A DNA stretch of 64,000 nt from Kitasatospora sp. NBC_01250 (GCF_036226465.1 NZ_CP108476.1:248001-312000); one strand, 5' to 3'; positions 24,786 through 33,631 are shown, numbered from the stretch's first letter. The notes: a model not told the origin generated them from the sequence alone. Numbers and translations are program-made.

Positions 24786-25850
24786 ATGTCCTTCCCAGCC
24801 GCCCTGGCTCGCCCGGTCCGCCGTGCGGCCGTCCTGCTCGCCGCCGTCGCCTGCGCGCTCCCACTCGCCACCGGGACGTCCACCGCCGCCGACACCGGCG
24901 GCCTCTCGCTCGCGGCCGCCACCTCGGTCGGCATCCACAACACCTACGACGACACCAGCCAGTTCCCCCACCTGGCCGACGCCCTGGACACCGGGACCTC
25001 GCTCATCGAGCTGGACACCTGGGTGGATCCGTTCACCCACGAGTGGAAGGTCAGCCACTCCAACCCGCTCGGCAACCAGAACAACTGCGTCGACGCCACC
25101 ACCGCCGCCGACCTCTACCGCGGCGGCGCCAACAAGGACCTCGGCAGCTGCCTCGACGACCTGCGCATCTGGCTCGCGGCCCACCCCGGCCACTCACCGA
25201 TCATGGTCAAACTGGAGATGAAGGCGGGATTCGACGCCACGGTCGGCCTCGGCCCGACCGAGCTCGACGCGCTCGTCCAGGCGCACCTGGGCGCCGACGT
25301 CTACCGCCCGGCGGACCTGCTGGGCAGCTACCCGACACTCGACGCGGCAGCGCGGGCCGGCAACTGGCCCACCCGCTCGGCACTGGCCGGCAAGGTGATC
25401 CTGGAGGCGATCCCGGGGACGTTCGAGCAGAGCAACCCCTTCGACCACCTGTGGACCGACACCGAGTACGCCCAGCACCTGGCCGCACTCCAGGCAGCCG
25501 GCACGCTCGGCCAGGCACAGGTCTTCCCCTCCGTGCTCAACGCCGCCCCCGGCGACCCGCGCACCCGCTACCCCGACGCCTCGCTGCGCCCGTGGTTCGT
25601 CGTCTTCGACGGCGACGCCCACGCCTACGTCGACGGTGGCATCGACACCTCCTGGTACGACACCAACCACTACCTGCTGGTCATGACCGACGCCCAGAAC
25701 GTGACCCCCGCCCTGTCCGACACCGCCCCGACCGCAGCCGACGCAGCTGCCCGGGTGGCCCAACTCGCCGCCGCACACGCCTCGTTCGTCTCCTGCGACT
25801 GGACGGGCCTGCCGACGGTACTGGCCGAGCAGCTCCCGCGCGGCCGCTGA
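24786..25850 (+). CDS. Secreted Ca2+-dependent PI-PLC-like phosphodiesterase
   Basis: The product has 354 residues with a signal peptide (AAVLLAAVACALPLATGTS). The TIM barrel is of the PLC-like phosphodiesterase superfamily. The catalytic His pair lies in SVGIHNTYDD and KVSHSNPLG, with the metal-binding Glu/Asp in LIELDTWVD. Further conserved parts are LRIWLAAHPGHSPIMVKLEM and LAGKVILEAIPG. This matches bacterial Ca2+-dependent phosphoinositide PLC-like proteins, which act outside the cell on phosphoinositides or similar phosphodiesters. Four Cys may form disulfides. Monocistronic. Confidence 0.85.
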   Translation: MSFPAALARPVRRAAVLLAAVACALPLATGTSTAADTGGLSLAAATSVGIHNTYDDTSQFPHLADALDTGTSLIELDTWVDPFTHEWKVSHSNPLGNQNNCVDATTAADLYRGGANKDLGSCLDDLRIWLAAHPGHSPIMVKLEMKAGFDATVGLGPTELDALVQAHLGADVYRPADLLGSYPTLDAAARAGNWPTRSALAGKVILEAIPGTFEQSNPFDHLWTDTEYAQHLAALQAAGTLGQAQVFPSVLNAAPGDPRTRYPDASLRPWFVVFDGDAHAYVDGGIDTSWYDTNHYLLVMTDAQNVTPALSDTAPTAADAAARVAQLAAAHASFVSCDWTGLPTVLAEQLPRGR

Positions 25851-26345
25851 CATCGGTGCGCGAGGCCGGCGAGAGCCACCGTGACGTCCGCCGGCCGGCT
25901 CTCCCATCAAGGATTATGGCACAGGTAAAGAATGGTCAAAGCCCTGTGATTATTGCCGATCCTGCCGAACGGCGGTTGTCGGCTTCGAGCGGGCGCCCCG
26001 CGGCAGCCTTGTCCGCGGGTGCGCAGCGGACGGGGAGGGCAGGGAGTCTGCGGCAGGCGATCGCCAACCTGCCCCAGGGTGTGGCGAGTTCCTGACGGGG
26101 ATCCTGCCGCCGGGAGGCGGGAGCGAACTCCCCGGCCCCCTGAGGGGATGCGTGGCGGGTCGTGGGCCGATCGATCCATCATCACGCCCAATCCCAGCGG
26201 TTGCCCTGGGTACTGGAAGCCGACCGGGCGCGCGGAAGGCTGTACGTGATCGTTCGGGGGCGGGCGTGACGTGAGCGCGCCCAGCCAGTCCGGCGGGGGC
26301 TTCCAGGACATCCCTGCGAGGGGCCTGACGGGCCTGCGGCCTCAT
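25851..26345. other. Intergenic region without recognised genes
   Basis: About 500 bp lie between two convergent genes. Short open frames exist on both strands but none has a ribosome site with convincing coding character. A slightly AT-richer stretch is at 25915-25965. Confidence 0.4.
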
Positions 26346-26383
26346 AGGACTGCCCCACACCGAGACCGGTGTGGGGCAGTCCT
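26346..26383. terminator. 17-bp perfect hairpin between convergent genes
   Basis: AGGACTGCCCCACACCG and CGGTGTGGGGCAGTCCT pair perfectly around an AGAC loop. It lies about 80 nt past the cyclophilin stop codon. This is one of the strongest hairpins in the window and a very likely terminator. Confidence 0.85.
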
Positions 26384-26461
26384 CGAGCGGGCCAGGTCGG
26401 GGGTGGGCTCAGTACGGGAGAGTGGTGTCGCGAACCCCCGGGCCCGGACTGCTGTCGGTGG

Positions 26462-26989
26462 TCAGCGGGTCTCGATGACGACCTTCTCGATGACCGCATC
26501 CTGCACCGGGCGGTCGTTGCGGGGGTTGGTCTCCGTCGTGCCGATGGCGTCGACGACCTTCTTGCTGGCCTCGTCGGCCACTTCACCGAAGATGGTGTGC
26601 TTGCCGGTGAGCCACGTGGTCGCCCCGAGCGTGATGAAGAACTGGGACCCGTTGGTCCCCGGCCCGGCGTTGGCCATCGCCAGCAGGTAGGGCTTGGTGA
26701 ACGCCAGGTCCGGGTGGAACTCGTCGGCGAACTTGTACCCGGGGCCGCCCGTCCCGTTGCCCAGGGGGTCGCCGCCCTGGATCATGAAACCCTCGATGAC
26801 CCGGTGGAACACCGTCCCGTCGTACAGCGGCTCGGTGCTCCGCTGCCCGGTGCTCGGGTCGACCCATTCGCGGTCGCCCTTCGCCAGCTCCACGAAGTTC
26901 TTCACCGTCTTCGGGGCGTGGTTCGGCAGCAGCCGGATCACGATGTCCCCCTTGTTGGTCTTCAGTGTCGCGTACAGCTCTTCCGCCAT
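26462..26989 (-). CDS. Peptidyl-prolyl cis-trans isomerase (cyclophilin)
   Basis: The product has 175 residues from ATG 26987-26989 with AAGGA upstream. The full cyclophilin fold is present: YDGTVFHRVIEGFMIQGGDP with the catalytic Arg, MANAGPGTNGSQFFITLG, LTGKHTIFGEV. There is no signal peptide, so it is the cytoplasmic type that speeds proline isomerisation during protein folding. It is larger than the minimal E. coli PpiB, as usual in actinobacteria. Monocistronic, with a strong terminator. Confidence 0.95.
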   Translation of the reverse strand: MAEELYATLKTNKGDIVIRLLPNHAPKTVKNFVELAKGDREWVDPSTGQRSTEPLYDGTVFHRVIEGFMIQGGDPLGNGTGGPGYKFADEFHPDLAFTKPYLLAMANAGPGTNGSQFFITLGATTWLTGKHTIFGEVADEASKKVVDAIGTTETNPRNDRPVQDAVIEKVVIETR

Positions 26990-27154
26990 GGTGATCCTTC
27001 GGTGTGCACGATCTACGGACCCGGATATTCTGCAGGCTGATCGGCGCCCCCGGGGCGATAACACGGCATCTCACCCGCACGAGTTGCGGACAAGGCACCG
27101 ATGCGGCTGCGGCGCGCAGCAGGGTGCCGCAGGGGCTCCTCTGCCGCGCGGGGT

Positions 27155-28252
27155 TCACTCCACGCCGCACCAGTCCTGCCGGTAGGACGCCCAGTCGGCC
27201 GGCGTGGCGGTAAAGTCCGCGTACACCGCGACCCCGAAGGCCGCGCGGGTCGGCGCGTGGCGGCCGAGTGCCAGGCGCACCCCGCGGATCGCGGCCGGGA
27301 CCGTTTCGGCGGAGCCGTGGTGGCCCATCTCCTCGGCATCGTAGGCGGGCAGGCCCATCAGCAGCTCGACCGGGTCCGGGGTGGCTTCCAGAGCCAGCGC
27401 GGTCTGCTGGGCGACGTAGCCGGTGTAGAGCGAGGGCAGCGGCATCGCCGTGTCGTAGGACATCACCGCCACCTGGTCCACCCGGCGGGCCACCTGCCCG
27501 AAGTAGTCCTGCGACCACCACTTGGGGTGCCCGGCCAACACGCCCGCCACGGTGTGCAGCGCGGGCAGCGGGTCCAGTTGCGGGGTGGCCACCGACAGCA
27601 GCGCGCCCCGGGCGGCAGTCAGCGTGTGCACCTGGCCGAGCAGCGCGAGGTAGCCGGCGTCGCCCGAGTGCACCGGCTCCAGGTCCAGGTGCACCCCGGC
27701 GAAGCCCGCGTCCAGTACCTGTGCGGCCGAGTCGGTGATCCGCCGGCGCACCGCAGGGTCGTCCAGGTGCAGCCCGTGCTCCTCCGGCTCCACCAAGTCG
27801 CCCAGCCAGGCCTGCACCCGCACCCCGGGCAGCACGCGGTGTGTGGCGTCCAGCAGTTCGCCCGCCCGGGGGTAGCGGGAAGCGGGCAGCGTACCGTCGT
27901 CGTTCAGCGGCCCCGCGTGCACGTAGAGGTCGCGCATCCCGCCGCGGACCAGCTGCGGCAGGCCGGCCAGGTCGGCCGGGCCCTTGCTGCCGTCCACCCA
28001 GGCGTGACCGAGCCAGGCGGCGTCCTGCCCGCGGGTGCGGGCCTGCGGCGCCGGGGTGCCGCCGGCCTCCAGGCGCAGGGCGATGCCGATCCCGGCCACC
28101 GGCAGCAGCAGCGCGGCCACCAGGGCCAGCGCGATCAGGAGCAGGATCCGCCGCCGCGGCCACCGTCGGTACAACGCCCGCCACGCCCGCCACGCCCGCC
28201 GCAGCGACCGCGCCGGGACTCGCCAACCGTCCCACGTCCTGGAAAACCTCAT
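27155..28252 (-). CDS. Membrane-anchored GH18-like glycosidase-fold protein
   Basis: The product has 365 residues from ATG 28250-28252. A basic N-terminus and one membrane helix (ILLLIALALVAALLLPVAGI) anchor an extracytoplasmic TIM barrel. The segment DAGFAGVHLDLEPVHSGD matches the DxxDxE-type catalytic strand of GH18 enzymes, with the order D-x-E at LDLEP. QVAVMSYDTAMPLPSLYTGY corresponds to the later MxYD strand. It may hydrolyse or bind an amino-sugar polymer in the cell wall or on the surface. It could equally be a catalytically changed relative, because the canonical DGxDxDxE is not complete. Confidence 0.72.
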   Translation of the reverse strand: MRFSRTWDGWRVPARSLRRAWRAWRALYRRWPRRRILLLIALALVAALLLPVAGIGIALRLEAGGTPAPQARTRGQDAAWLGHAWVDGSKGPADLAGLPQLVRGGMRDLYVHAGPLNDDGTLPASRYPRAGELLDATHRVLPGVRVQAWLGDLVEPEEHGLHLDDPAVRRRITDSAAQVLDAGFAGVHLDLEPVHSGDAGYLALLGQVHTLTAARGALLSVATPQLDPLPALHTVAGVLAGHPKWWSQDYFGQVARRVDQVAVMSYDTAMPLPSLYTGYVAQQTALALEATPDPVELLMGLPAYDAEEMGHHGSAETVPAAIRGVRLALGRHAPTRAAFGVAVYADFTATPADWASYRQDWCGVE

Positions 28253-28490
28253 CGAACGCGTGCCCACCCCTCGTGCCGTCTGATCCTCCGAACGGCCCAC
28301 CCTACGGAACGCGGCGATGGCGTCGAGCCGGGGACCGAGCGACTGCGCGCGGTGTTCCGGGCCAGGTGGGGCCACCAGCGCGCGCCCCGGGCGTGGTTGG
28401 CCGCTGCCGCCTGACGGTTCGGGCATCCGGTGCGGCGGAGGTGAGGCCGCGGGGTGCGGCTCCATCCAGTGGGCCAGGAGCACGACGATG

Positions 28491-28538
28491 TCCCCGTCCC
28501 CTCGCGGCCGGTCGGGTGCGAGGGCACAGGGACGGGGA
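28491..28538 (-). terminator. Hairpin downstream of the SDR gene
   Basis: TCCCCGTCCC and GGGACGGGGA form 10-bp arms about 22 nt past the SDR stop codon. The loop of 28 nt is long, so the call is moderate. Confidence 0.45.
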
Positions 28539-28560
28539 CGGGGGCAGGGACGAGGCGCCG

Positions 28561-29301
28561 TCAGACCGTGTACCCGCCGTCCACGGCGAGGGCGGTGCCG
28601 GTGACGTAGCGGCCCCCGGGGCCTGCCAGGTAGGTCACCGCGGCGGCGATGTCCTCGGCCTCGCCGTAACGCCCCAGCGCGGTGAGGGAGCGCTGGAAAT
28701 CGGCGGTCCCGCCGTCGGCCCGGTTCATGTCGGTGTCGATCGGGCCCGGATCCACGATGGTGGCGGTGATCCCGCGCGGCCCCAGTTCCCGGGCGAGGCC
28801 CTTGGTCAGCCCGACGAGCGCGGACTTGGCCATCGCCTGCAGGACGAAGTTCGAGCCGGGAACCCGCCCGTTGAAGCACGACCCGATGCTGATGATCCGC
28901 CCGCCGTCCCCCATGTGACGGGCGGCGGCCTGAGCCGCCAGGAACACCGACCGGACGTCCACGGCGAGCACCCGGTCCAGTTCCGTGGCGGACACCTCGG
29001 CCAGCGGACCGTAGGTGAGGAAGCCCGCGTTGTTCACCAGGATGTCGATGCGGCCCAGCTCCCGGACCGTCTGCTCCACCGCCTGCGCTGCGGCCTCCGG
29101 CCGGGTCAGGTCGGCCTGGATGATCGCGGCCCGGCCGCCGGCCGCCTCGATCTGCTCGGCGACCTCGCGCGCCTGGTCCGCGGCCTCGACATAGGTCAGC
29201 GCCACCGCTGCCCCCGCGTCGGCCAGCCGCTTGGCTGTCGCCGCGCCGATGCCGCGGCTGCCCCCGGTCACCAGCGCCACCTTGCCGGTCAGCTCACTCA
29301 T
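28561..29301 (-). CDS. SDR-family protein lacking the catalytic Tyr
   Basis: The product has 246 residues from ATG 29299-29301 with GGGAGGAG upstream. The NADP-binding motif VTGGSRGIGAATAK, NNAGFLTYG and the C-terminal GTALAVDGG are normal. Where the family has YxxxK, this protein reads FVLQAMAKSALVG: Lys is kept but the catalytic Tyr is Gln (codon CAG). The preceding Ser (ISIGSC) is present. It may therefore be inactive as an oxidoreductase, or use another residue. It is divergent from the MerR gene, and the intergenic region contains a MerR-type spaced promoter, so it is the likely MerR target. Confidence 0.82.
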   Translation of the reverse strand: MSELTGKVALVTGGSRGIGAATAKRLADAGAAVALTYVEAADQAREVAEQIEAAGGRAAIIQADLTRPEAAAQAVEQTVRELGRIDILVNNAGFLTYGPLAEVSATELDRVLAVDVRSVFLAAQAAARHMGDGGRIISIGSCFNGRVPGSNFVLQAMAKSALVGLTKGLARELGPRGITATIVDPGPIDTDMNRADGGTADFQRSLTALGRYGEAEDIAAAVTYLAGPGGRYVTGTALAVDGGYTV

Positions 29302-29350
29302 CGACGTCTCCTCCCGAAACGGTGTGCTCGTCATGCCGGCATGGTAGAAG

Positions 29351-29372
29351 TTGCCATCGGTGTCAGGTTCAA
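29351..29372 (-). promoter_or_regulatory. Candidate MerR-controlled promoter/operator
   Basis: TTGCCATCGGTGTCAGGTTC lies in the 99-bp gap between the divergent SDR and MerR genes. TGCCA and TGTCA form an imperfect palindrome around TCGG. MerR regulators bind such dyads inside long-spacer promoters. The assignment is inferred from position. Confidence 0.5.
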
Positions 29373-29400
29373 GTCGTCGTCACACGGGGTGGGGATGGGA

Positions 29401-29796
29401 ATGCGGATCGGTGAGCTGGCGCGGCGCAGCGGGGTGAGCGAGCGTTCGCTGCGGTACTACGAGGCGCAAGGACTGCTGCGGGCGGAGCGCACCCCCGGCG
29501 GCCACCGGAACTACGGCGAGTGGGCGGTCGACCGCGTCGTACGCATCCAGACGCTCTACGCCGCGGGCCTGAACAGCAAGAAGATCGCCCAACTGCTGCC
29601 CTGCATGAGGGATACGGACGGTCGCCCGAACGAGGCCGCCACCCCGCAGCTGGTCGACGAGCTGGCGGCGGAGCGCGACCGCATCGACCGCATGATCGTC
29701 GAACTGGTCCGCTCGCGCGACGTCCTTGACGAAGTGATCGATACGGCGTCACAGAACGCGGCCACCGGGCCTGCCGCACTCACGCCTCGACGCTGA
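29401..29796 (+). CDS. MerR-family transcriptional regulator
   Basis: The product has 131 residues. The winged HTH MRIGELARRSGVSERSLRYY begins at the start and is followed by RTPGGHRNYGEWAVDRV. The long dimerisation helix contains LVDELAAERDRIDRMIVELV. ATG 29401 is chosen because GGGGTGGGG lies 6 nt before it; ATG 29395 is too close to that site. The sensor part is short, with one Cys in LLPCMRD, so it may detect a small organic molecule rather than a metal. It probably regulates the divergent SDR gene. Confidence 0.9.
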   Translation: MRIGELARRSGVSERSLRYYEAQGLLRAERTPGGHRNYGEWAVDRVVRIQTLYAAGLNSKKIAQLLPCMRDTDGRPNEAATPQLVDELAAERDRIDRMIVELVRSRDVLDEVIDTASQNAATGPAALTPRR

Positions 29797-29811
29797 GCGC
29801 CGGGCCGGGCC

Positions 29812-29844
29812 GACCGATCGACCGACCGACCGACCGACCGACCG
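29812..29844. repeat. GACC tetranucleotide microsatellite
   Basis: Eight consecutive 4-bp units, all GACC except one GATC, are followed by GG. They are non-coding and start 16 nt after the MerR stop codon. Confidence 0.9.
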
Positions 29845-29928
29845 GCGCAGGCTGCCGCGCCCTCGGGCGCAGGAGGGGCGAGGCCGGGCAGCTGCGAAGG
29901 CCACGACACGGGCCGGACCTCAAGACAC

Positions 29929-30078
29929 CTACGCCGCCTCGGCGTTCGACAGCGCGCCGGCGAACTGCTCGGCGCTTAGCTCGTCGCCGAAGTGGTGGAC
30001 GACGTGCTCGCGGACGTGGTCCTCTCCACGCACTCGACCCACCTGGACCCGCCAAGGCAGCGCGGAAGCGATCAGCAC
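29929..30078 (-). CDS. 49-residue small protein, unknown function
   Basis: A short complete gene from GTG 30076-30078 to TAG 29929-29931, with a GGGAGGG ribosome site about 4-8 nt upstream. The sequence runs VLIASALPWRVQVGRV, then RGEDHVREHVVHHFGDE and LSAEQFAGALSNAEAA. The His-rich acidic middle and amphipathic C-terminus are not like random high-GC sequence, and the ribosome site is well placed. No family is recognised. It could be a small regulator or the remnant of a larger protein, but the intact start signal argues for a gene in use. Confidence 0.5.
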   Translation of the reverse strand: MLIASALPWRVQVGRVRGEDHVREHVVHHFGDELSAEQFAGALSNAEAA

Positions 30079-30441
30079 ACAACCCTCCCTGACTCGGGGT
30101 CATCCCGGCGGGGGGTGACCTCCGCGCTCAGGCGGCGGTGGCGGACACTAGATCATCGTCGGCCCCGGCGGTGCCCCTGAGGCCTCCTGACGACCATTCG
30201 GGCCGCGCACGGCGCAAAAACCCATGGCGTCGTGGCTACGCGGCCCGGTAACGTGCCTGCAGATACCGATCGAGAGATGGGGATGTGGCATGCGCCTCGG
30301 CTTGGACACGGTTACCGCCTCGTCCCGGGAGCTGCGGGCGCGCTGATCGCGCCCGTTCGCAGACCATCGATCTGCGCCGTAGCTCCTTCGGCGAGACGGG
30401 TTCGGACCTTCCGACCGTTCTCTCCCACCGAGGAGCCATCC

Positions 30442-31659
30442 TTGTCTGCCCGAAACACCGCGCCGCTCGGCGCGGGATTCCGCACGCTCTGGGCCGCATC
30501 AGCCATCTCCACCGTCGGCGACGGCATCACCCTCGCTGCCGGCCCGATGATTGTCGCCTCGATCACCCGTGAGCCTGTGCCCGTCGCCGTCGCGGCGTTC
30601 AGCCAGCAGGTGCCCTGGCTACTGTTCGGCCTGGTCAGCGGAGTCTTCGTCGACCGGCTGGACCGACGCAGGCTGATCGTCGCCGTCAACCTGGCGCGCG
30701 CGGTCTCGCTCGGCGCGCTGGCCGCCGCCGCGGCACTCGGCGCGGTGAGTCTCCCGCTCATCTACGCCGTCTTCTTCGCTCTCGGCACAGCCGACACCCT
30801 CGCCGACACCGCCAGCGGAGCGCTGCTGCCGGCCGTCGTCGCCCAGGACAGGCTTGCCGAAGCCAACGCCCGACTCTCGCTCACCTTCACCATCGGCAAC
30901 CAGTTCATGGCCAAACCGCTCGGCGCCTGGCTCTTCGCCCTCGCCGTGGGGGCGCCGTTCGCCACCGACGCGTTGACCTTCGCTGTCGCCGCCGCGCTCA
31001 CAGCGACTCTCCGCCCTGTCCGGACCACCCCGCCTCCGGCCACCAGCTCAGCTCGCAGCCCGCTTCGCAGGGATGTGACGACCGGGGCACGCTGGCTCGC
31101 CCGCCACCGCGTACTGCGAACCGTCTCGCTCAGCATGGGCATCGGCAACGCGGTCTTCTGCGCCGCATTCTCGGTGTTCGTCCTCTACGTTCGCGAACGT
31201 CTGGGTGTGACCGGCCTCGGGTACGGCCTGCTGCTGACCACCTTCGCCATCGGCGGCACCCTCGGCACCCTCTCGGTCCGCTACCTCAAACAGCGCTACC
31301 GAGCCGCCACCTTGCTGCGCGCAGGGCTGTTCATCGAGGCGTTCACGCATGCCGCGCTCGCCGCGACGACGCATGTGTGGATCGCCGCCCCCGTACTCAT
31401 CCTCTTCGGCATCCACACCATGGTGTGGGGCTCGGTCGCCTCGACGCTCTACCAGCAGACCGTCCCGGACCAGTTGCGTGGACGCGTCGGCAGCGTCCGG
31501 ATCCTGTGTGACCTCGGCGGAGCCGCCATCGGGACCATCGCCGGCGGGTTTCTCGCCCAGAGCCTGGGACTCACCACTCCGTTCTGGGTGGCCGCTGTGG
31601 TCATGCTCGCAGTCGCCGGGTGCGCCTGGAGGCCGCTCGGGCCCGCGAAGATCCAGTAA
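30442..31659 (+). CDS. MFS transporter (drug/metabolite efflux, MFS_3/TMEM175-like group)
   Basis: The product has 405 residues from TTG 30442, chosen because GAGGAG lies 5 nt before it. The longer frame to 30232 has no ribosome site. There are about 12 membrane helices with the motif FGLVSGVFVDRLDRRRLIVA between helices 2 and 3, and SLTFTIGNQFMAKPLGAWLF and DQLRGRVGSVRILCDLGGAA later. This pattern is that of the enterobactin-exporter/MFS_3 group. It is predicted to export a small molecule using the proton gradient. Its substrate is unknown and there is no adjacent regulator on the same strand. Confidence 0.85.
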   Translation: MSARNTAPLGAGFRTLWAASAISTVGDGITLAAGPMIVASITREPVPVAVAAFSQQVPWLLFGLVSGVFVDRLDRRRLIVAVNLARAVSLGALAAAAALGAVSLPLIYAVFFALGTADTLADTASGALLPAVVAQDRLAEANARLSLTFTIGNQFMAKPLGAWLFALAVGAPFATDALTFAVAAALTATLRPVRTTPPPATSSARSPLRRDVTTGARWLARHRVLRTVSLSMGIGNAVFCAAFSVFVLYVRERLGVTGLGYGLLLTTFAIGGTLGTLSVRYLKQRYRAATLLRAGLFIEAFTHAALAATTHVWIAAPVLILFGIHTMVWGSVASTLYQQTVPDQLRGRVGSVRILCDLGGAAIGTIAGGFLAQSLGLTTPFWVAAVVMLAVAGCAWRPLGPAKIQ

Positions 31660-31689
31660 CCGGGAGCGCGAACAAGGGGTGGGCCCTCG

Positions 31690-32469
31690 TCAAGCCGCCG
31701 AGAACCCACCCCCAGGTGCTTCTCGTTCGACCAACGTGCCGTCGGCGCCGAGCAGGTAGGCACGCGGCGGGCCCATGGCCGCCACGGCTGCCCTGAGTGC
31801 CGCCTCCTTCTCCGCGGGATCCGGGGCGTTCGGATCCCGCACAAGGAAGCCGTGAAGGTCGACGGCGTCCGCCTCCACGTCCCTGGGCTCCGGGCGGCCT
31901 TCCAGGACGAACCCACAGAGCGCGCGCAGCGCATCCTCGCCCATGTCCAGTGGGTGAAATGGCAGCGGGTACGGCCTTTCGTCCTCGCCCGGCCATGCGA
32001 TGGCCCCCGCTGCGCGGTCCCCGGCCCAGTAGGGCTGCTCGAAGGCAAGGGGATCGCCGATGTCCTCGGCGATCCCACTGTCCGGGGACAGACTCAGCGA
32101 CCGGATGAGACGCCCATCCTCCCAGACTCCGAATGCCAGCCAGTCCACCACGCTGTGCATGGCGTGCAGCACCATGCGCCGGCCCGCACTTGCCGCCACC
32201 AGCTCGTCCGGGAGTCGGGACGGGAGGTCGACCATGACACGTCCATCGCATACCAGGTCCACCCCCGGCCAACTTCCCGCGTAGACCCGACCGTCCGGAG
32301 GATGGGCCCCGTCCGCCAAGGTCGAGCCGGAGGTCGCTTCGATGCCCCAGCCCGGGTAAAGGCATCGCATCATCGCGGTCGTCCGCTCCAGATCCGGCGC
32401 ACCGACCCGTTTCAGTAGGTCCGGCGCCGCTCCATCGGAGTACACGAGCAGACCGGTCCTGGCTCCCAA
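31690..32469 (-). CDS. DUF6928-like protein
   Basis: The product has 259 residues from TTG 32467-32469 with GGGGAGG 5 nt upstream. The N-terminal LGARTGLLVYSDGAAPDLL followed by TTAMMRCLYPGWGIEATSG, and RMVLHAMHSVVDWLAFGVWE in the middle, match a family of actinomycete proteins I associate with DUF6928. No catalytic motif or signal is evident. It appears cytoplasmic, with a C-terminal GAAYLLGADG-like tail. Function unknown. It is convergent with the MFS gene, separated by only about 30 nt. Confidence 0.65.
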   Translation of the reverse strand: MGARTGLLVYSDGAAPDLLKRVGAPDLERTTAMMRCLYPGWGIEATSGSTLADGAHPPDGRVYAGSWPGVDLVCDGRVMVDLPSRLPDELVAASAGRRMVLHAMHSVVDWLAFGVWEDGRLIRSLSLSPDSGIAEDIGDPLAFEQPYWAGDRAAGAIAWPGEDERPYPLPFHPLDMGEDALRALCGFVLEGRPEPRDVEADAVDLHGFLVRDPNAPDPAEKEAALRAAVAAMGPPRAYLLGADGTLVEREAPGGGFSAA

Positions 32470-32575
32470 GAATCCTCCCCATAGCGATGGCCGACGTTGC
32501 GATCGCACCCTACTCGTCAGCACCGACAAGGAAGGTCAAGCCGCCCGGCCTCAGCTGGAGAGGTGGCGCCGGACC

Positions 32576-33020
32576 TCACCCACCGCGGACCAGCAGGTCC
32601 GCGCGCAGGCCGAGGTGGTCGGAGACGAAGCCGCGGCCGGAGGGCATCGCGATCTGCTGGTCGAGGATCAGCTCCGCGTGCTCGGCCACGATGTCCTCGC
32701 CGGGCCAGGATGAAGTCGATGCAGTGCGGTGAGAAAATCGCCAACCCGCCGGCGGGCCCGACCGGCGTGCGGGCGTACGCCACGTGCGGGAACGCGGGCA
32801 GAGCGGCCCTGGGCTGCCGCACATGCTGGTAGGTGTGGACCTCTGGGAAGCCGACGACCTCGACGGGCGAGTGCTCGAACTCCGCGCCGACGGCCGCGGA
32901 CCGCTCGGCCCGGTGGGTGCCCAGCAGCGGGGTCCCGCGCGTGTTCAGCGTCGCGATCGTCAGGCTACGTGCGGCGCCCGTCCGCGGACCGGCGGGCACG
33001 GGGCGCTCTGCCGGGGCCAA
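32576..33020 (-). pseudogene. Endonuclease/exonuclease/phosphatase (EEP) family, decayed
   Basis: The N-terminal part reads SLTIATLNTRGTPLLGTHRA, then VEVVGFPEVHTYQHVRQ and GPAGGLAIFSPHCIDFILAR. This is the first third of an EEP-fold phosphodiesterase, with the metal-binding Asn and Glu. The frame is then lost, and in the next frame the last piece appears: AMPSGRGFVSDHLGLRADLL, including the catalytic SDH motif. About half of the domain is missing between them. Intact relatives are about 250-300 residues long. It is an internal-deletion pseudogene. Confidence 0.68.
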
Positions 33021-33023
33021 GGT

Positions 33024-33494
33024 TCAGGAGACCTTGGTGAAATCGCAGGCGGGAGTCGACTTCCTGCTGTCGCAGATCAGCGTGGGAGAGGTCGGACTGC
33101 CTTCGGCGAGCAGGACCACCGAGGTCGGGGAGTTCTGCTGCGATGCGCTGTCCTTGAAGCTGATGAGCACGCCGGTGGGCCCGTACCACACCTTGCCCAG
33201 CTGCCAGTGTCCCGTGCCCGACATCGGTGGTGTGCCCTGCCCGTAGGTGAAGAAGTGCAGGACGTTGCTGAAGGTGGCGCTGCCCTGGGCACCGTCGGCG
33301 GCGGTCGGCTGGCTGGTGAAGGTGATGGTTGCGCCGTCCTTGTTCCTCCAGGTGCCGGACAGTCTCAGCGCCTGGAGCTGAGCGTGGCTCAGCATGCCCG
33401 ACTGGTCGCCCGACTTCCACCACACGATCATGGCTACCGTGCCGACGACCGTGACCAGCAGGACGAAGCCGATCGCACGACCCACACAGCCCAT
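33024..33494 (-). CDS. Single-pass membrane protein with extracellular domain
   Basis: The product has 156 residues from ATG 33492-33494 with GAGAGGA upstream; an overlapping GTG at 33497 is possible. One N-terminal helix (IGFVLLVTVVGTVAMIVWW) is followed by a 120-residue beta-rich region: SGTWRNKDGATITFTSQ, HWQLGKVWYGPTGVLISFKD. There is a pair of Cys (LICDSRKSTPACDF) likely disulfide-bonded. The composition suggests an extracytoplasmic anchored domain of unknown role. Similar proteins are common in streptomycetes. It lies just downstream of the EEP pseudogene. Confidence 0.7.
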   Translation of the reverse strand: MGCVGRAIGFVLLVTVVGTVAMIVWWKSGDQSGMLSHAQLQALRLSGTWRNKDGATITFTSQPTAADGAQGSATFSNVLHFFTYGQGTPPMSGTGHWQLGKVWYGPTGVLISFKDSASQQNSPTSVVLLAEGSPTSPTLICDSRKSTPACDFTKVS

Positions 33495-33631
33495 CACACG
33501 GTTCCTCTCGCATCGGCCTCGGCTCCTGTCGCCGCGGGCGATTCTCCCCCGCGGCGGGGCACGGGGGCATCGGTAGAACTACGGGCTCCGACTACGCAAA
33601 TCACCGGGTTCCGCTGCCCGGATCGCTCCCC

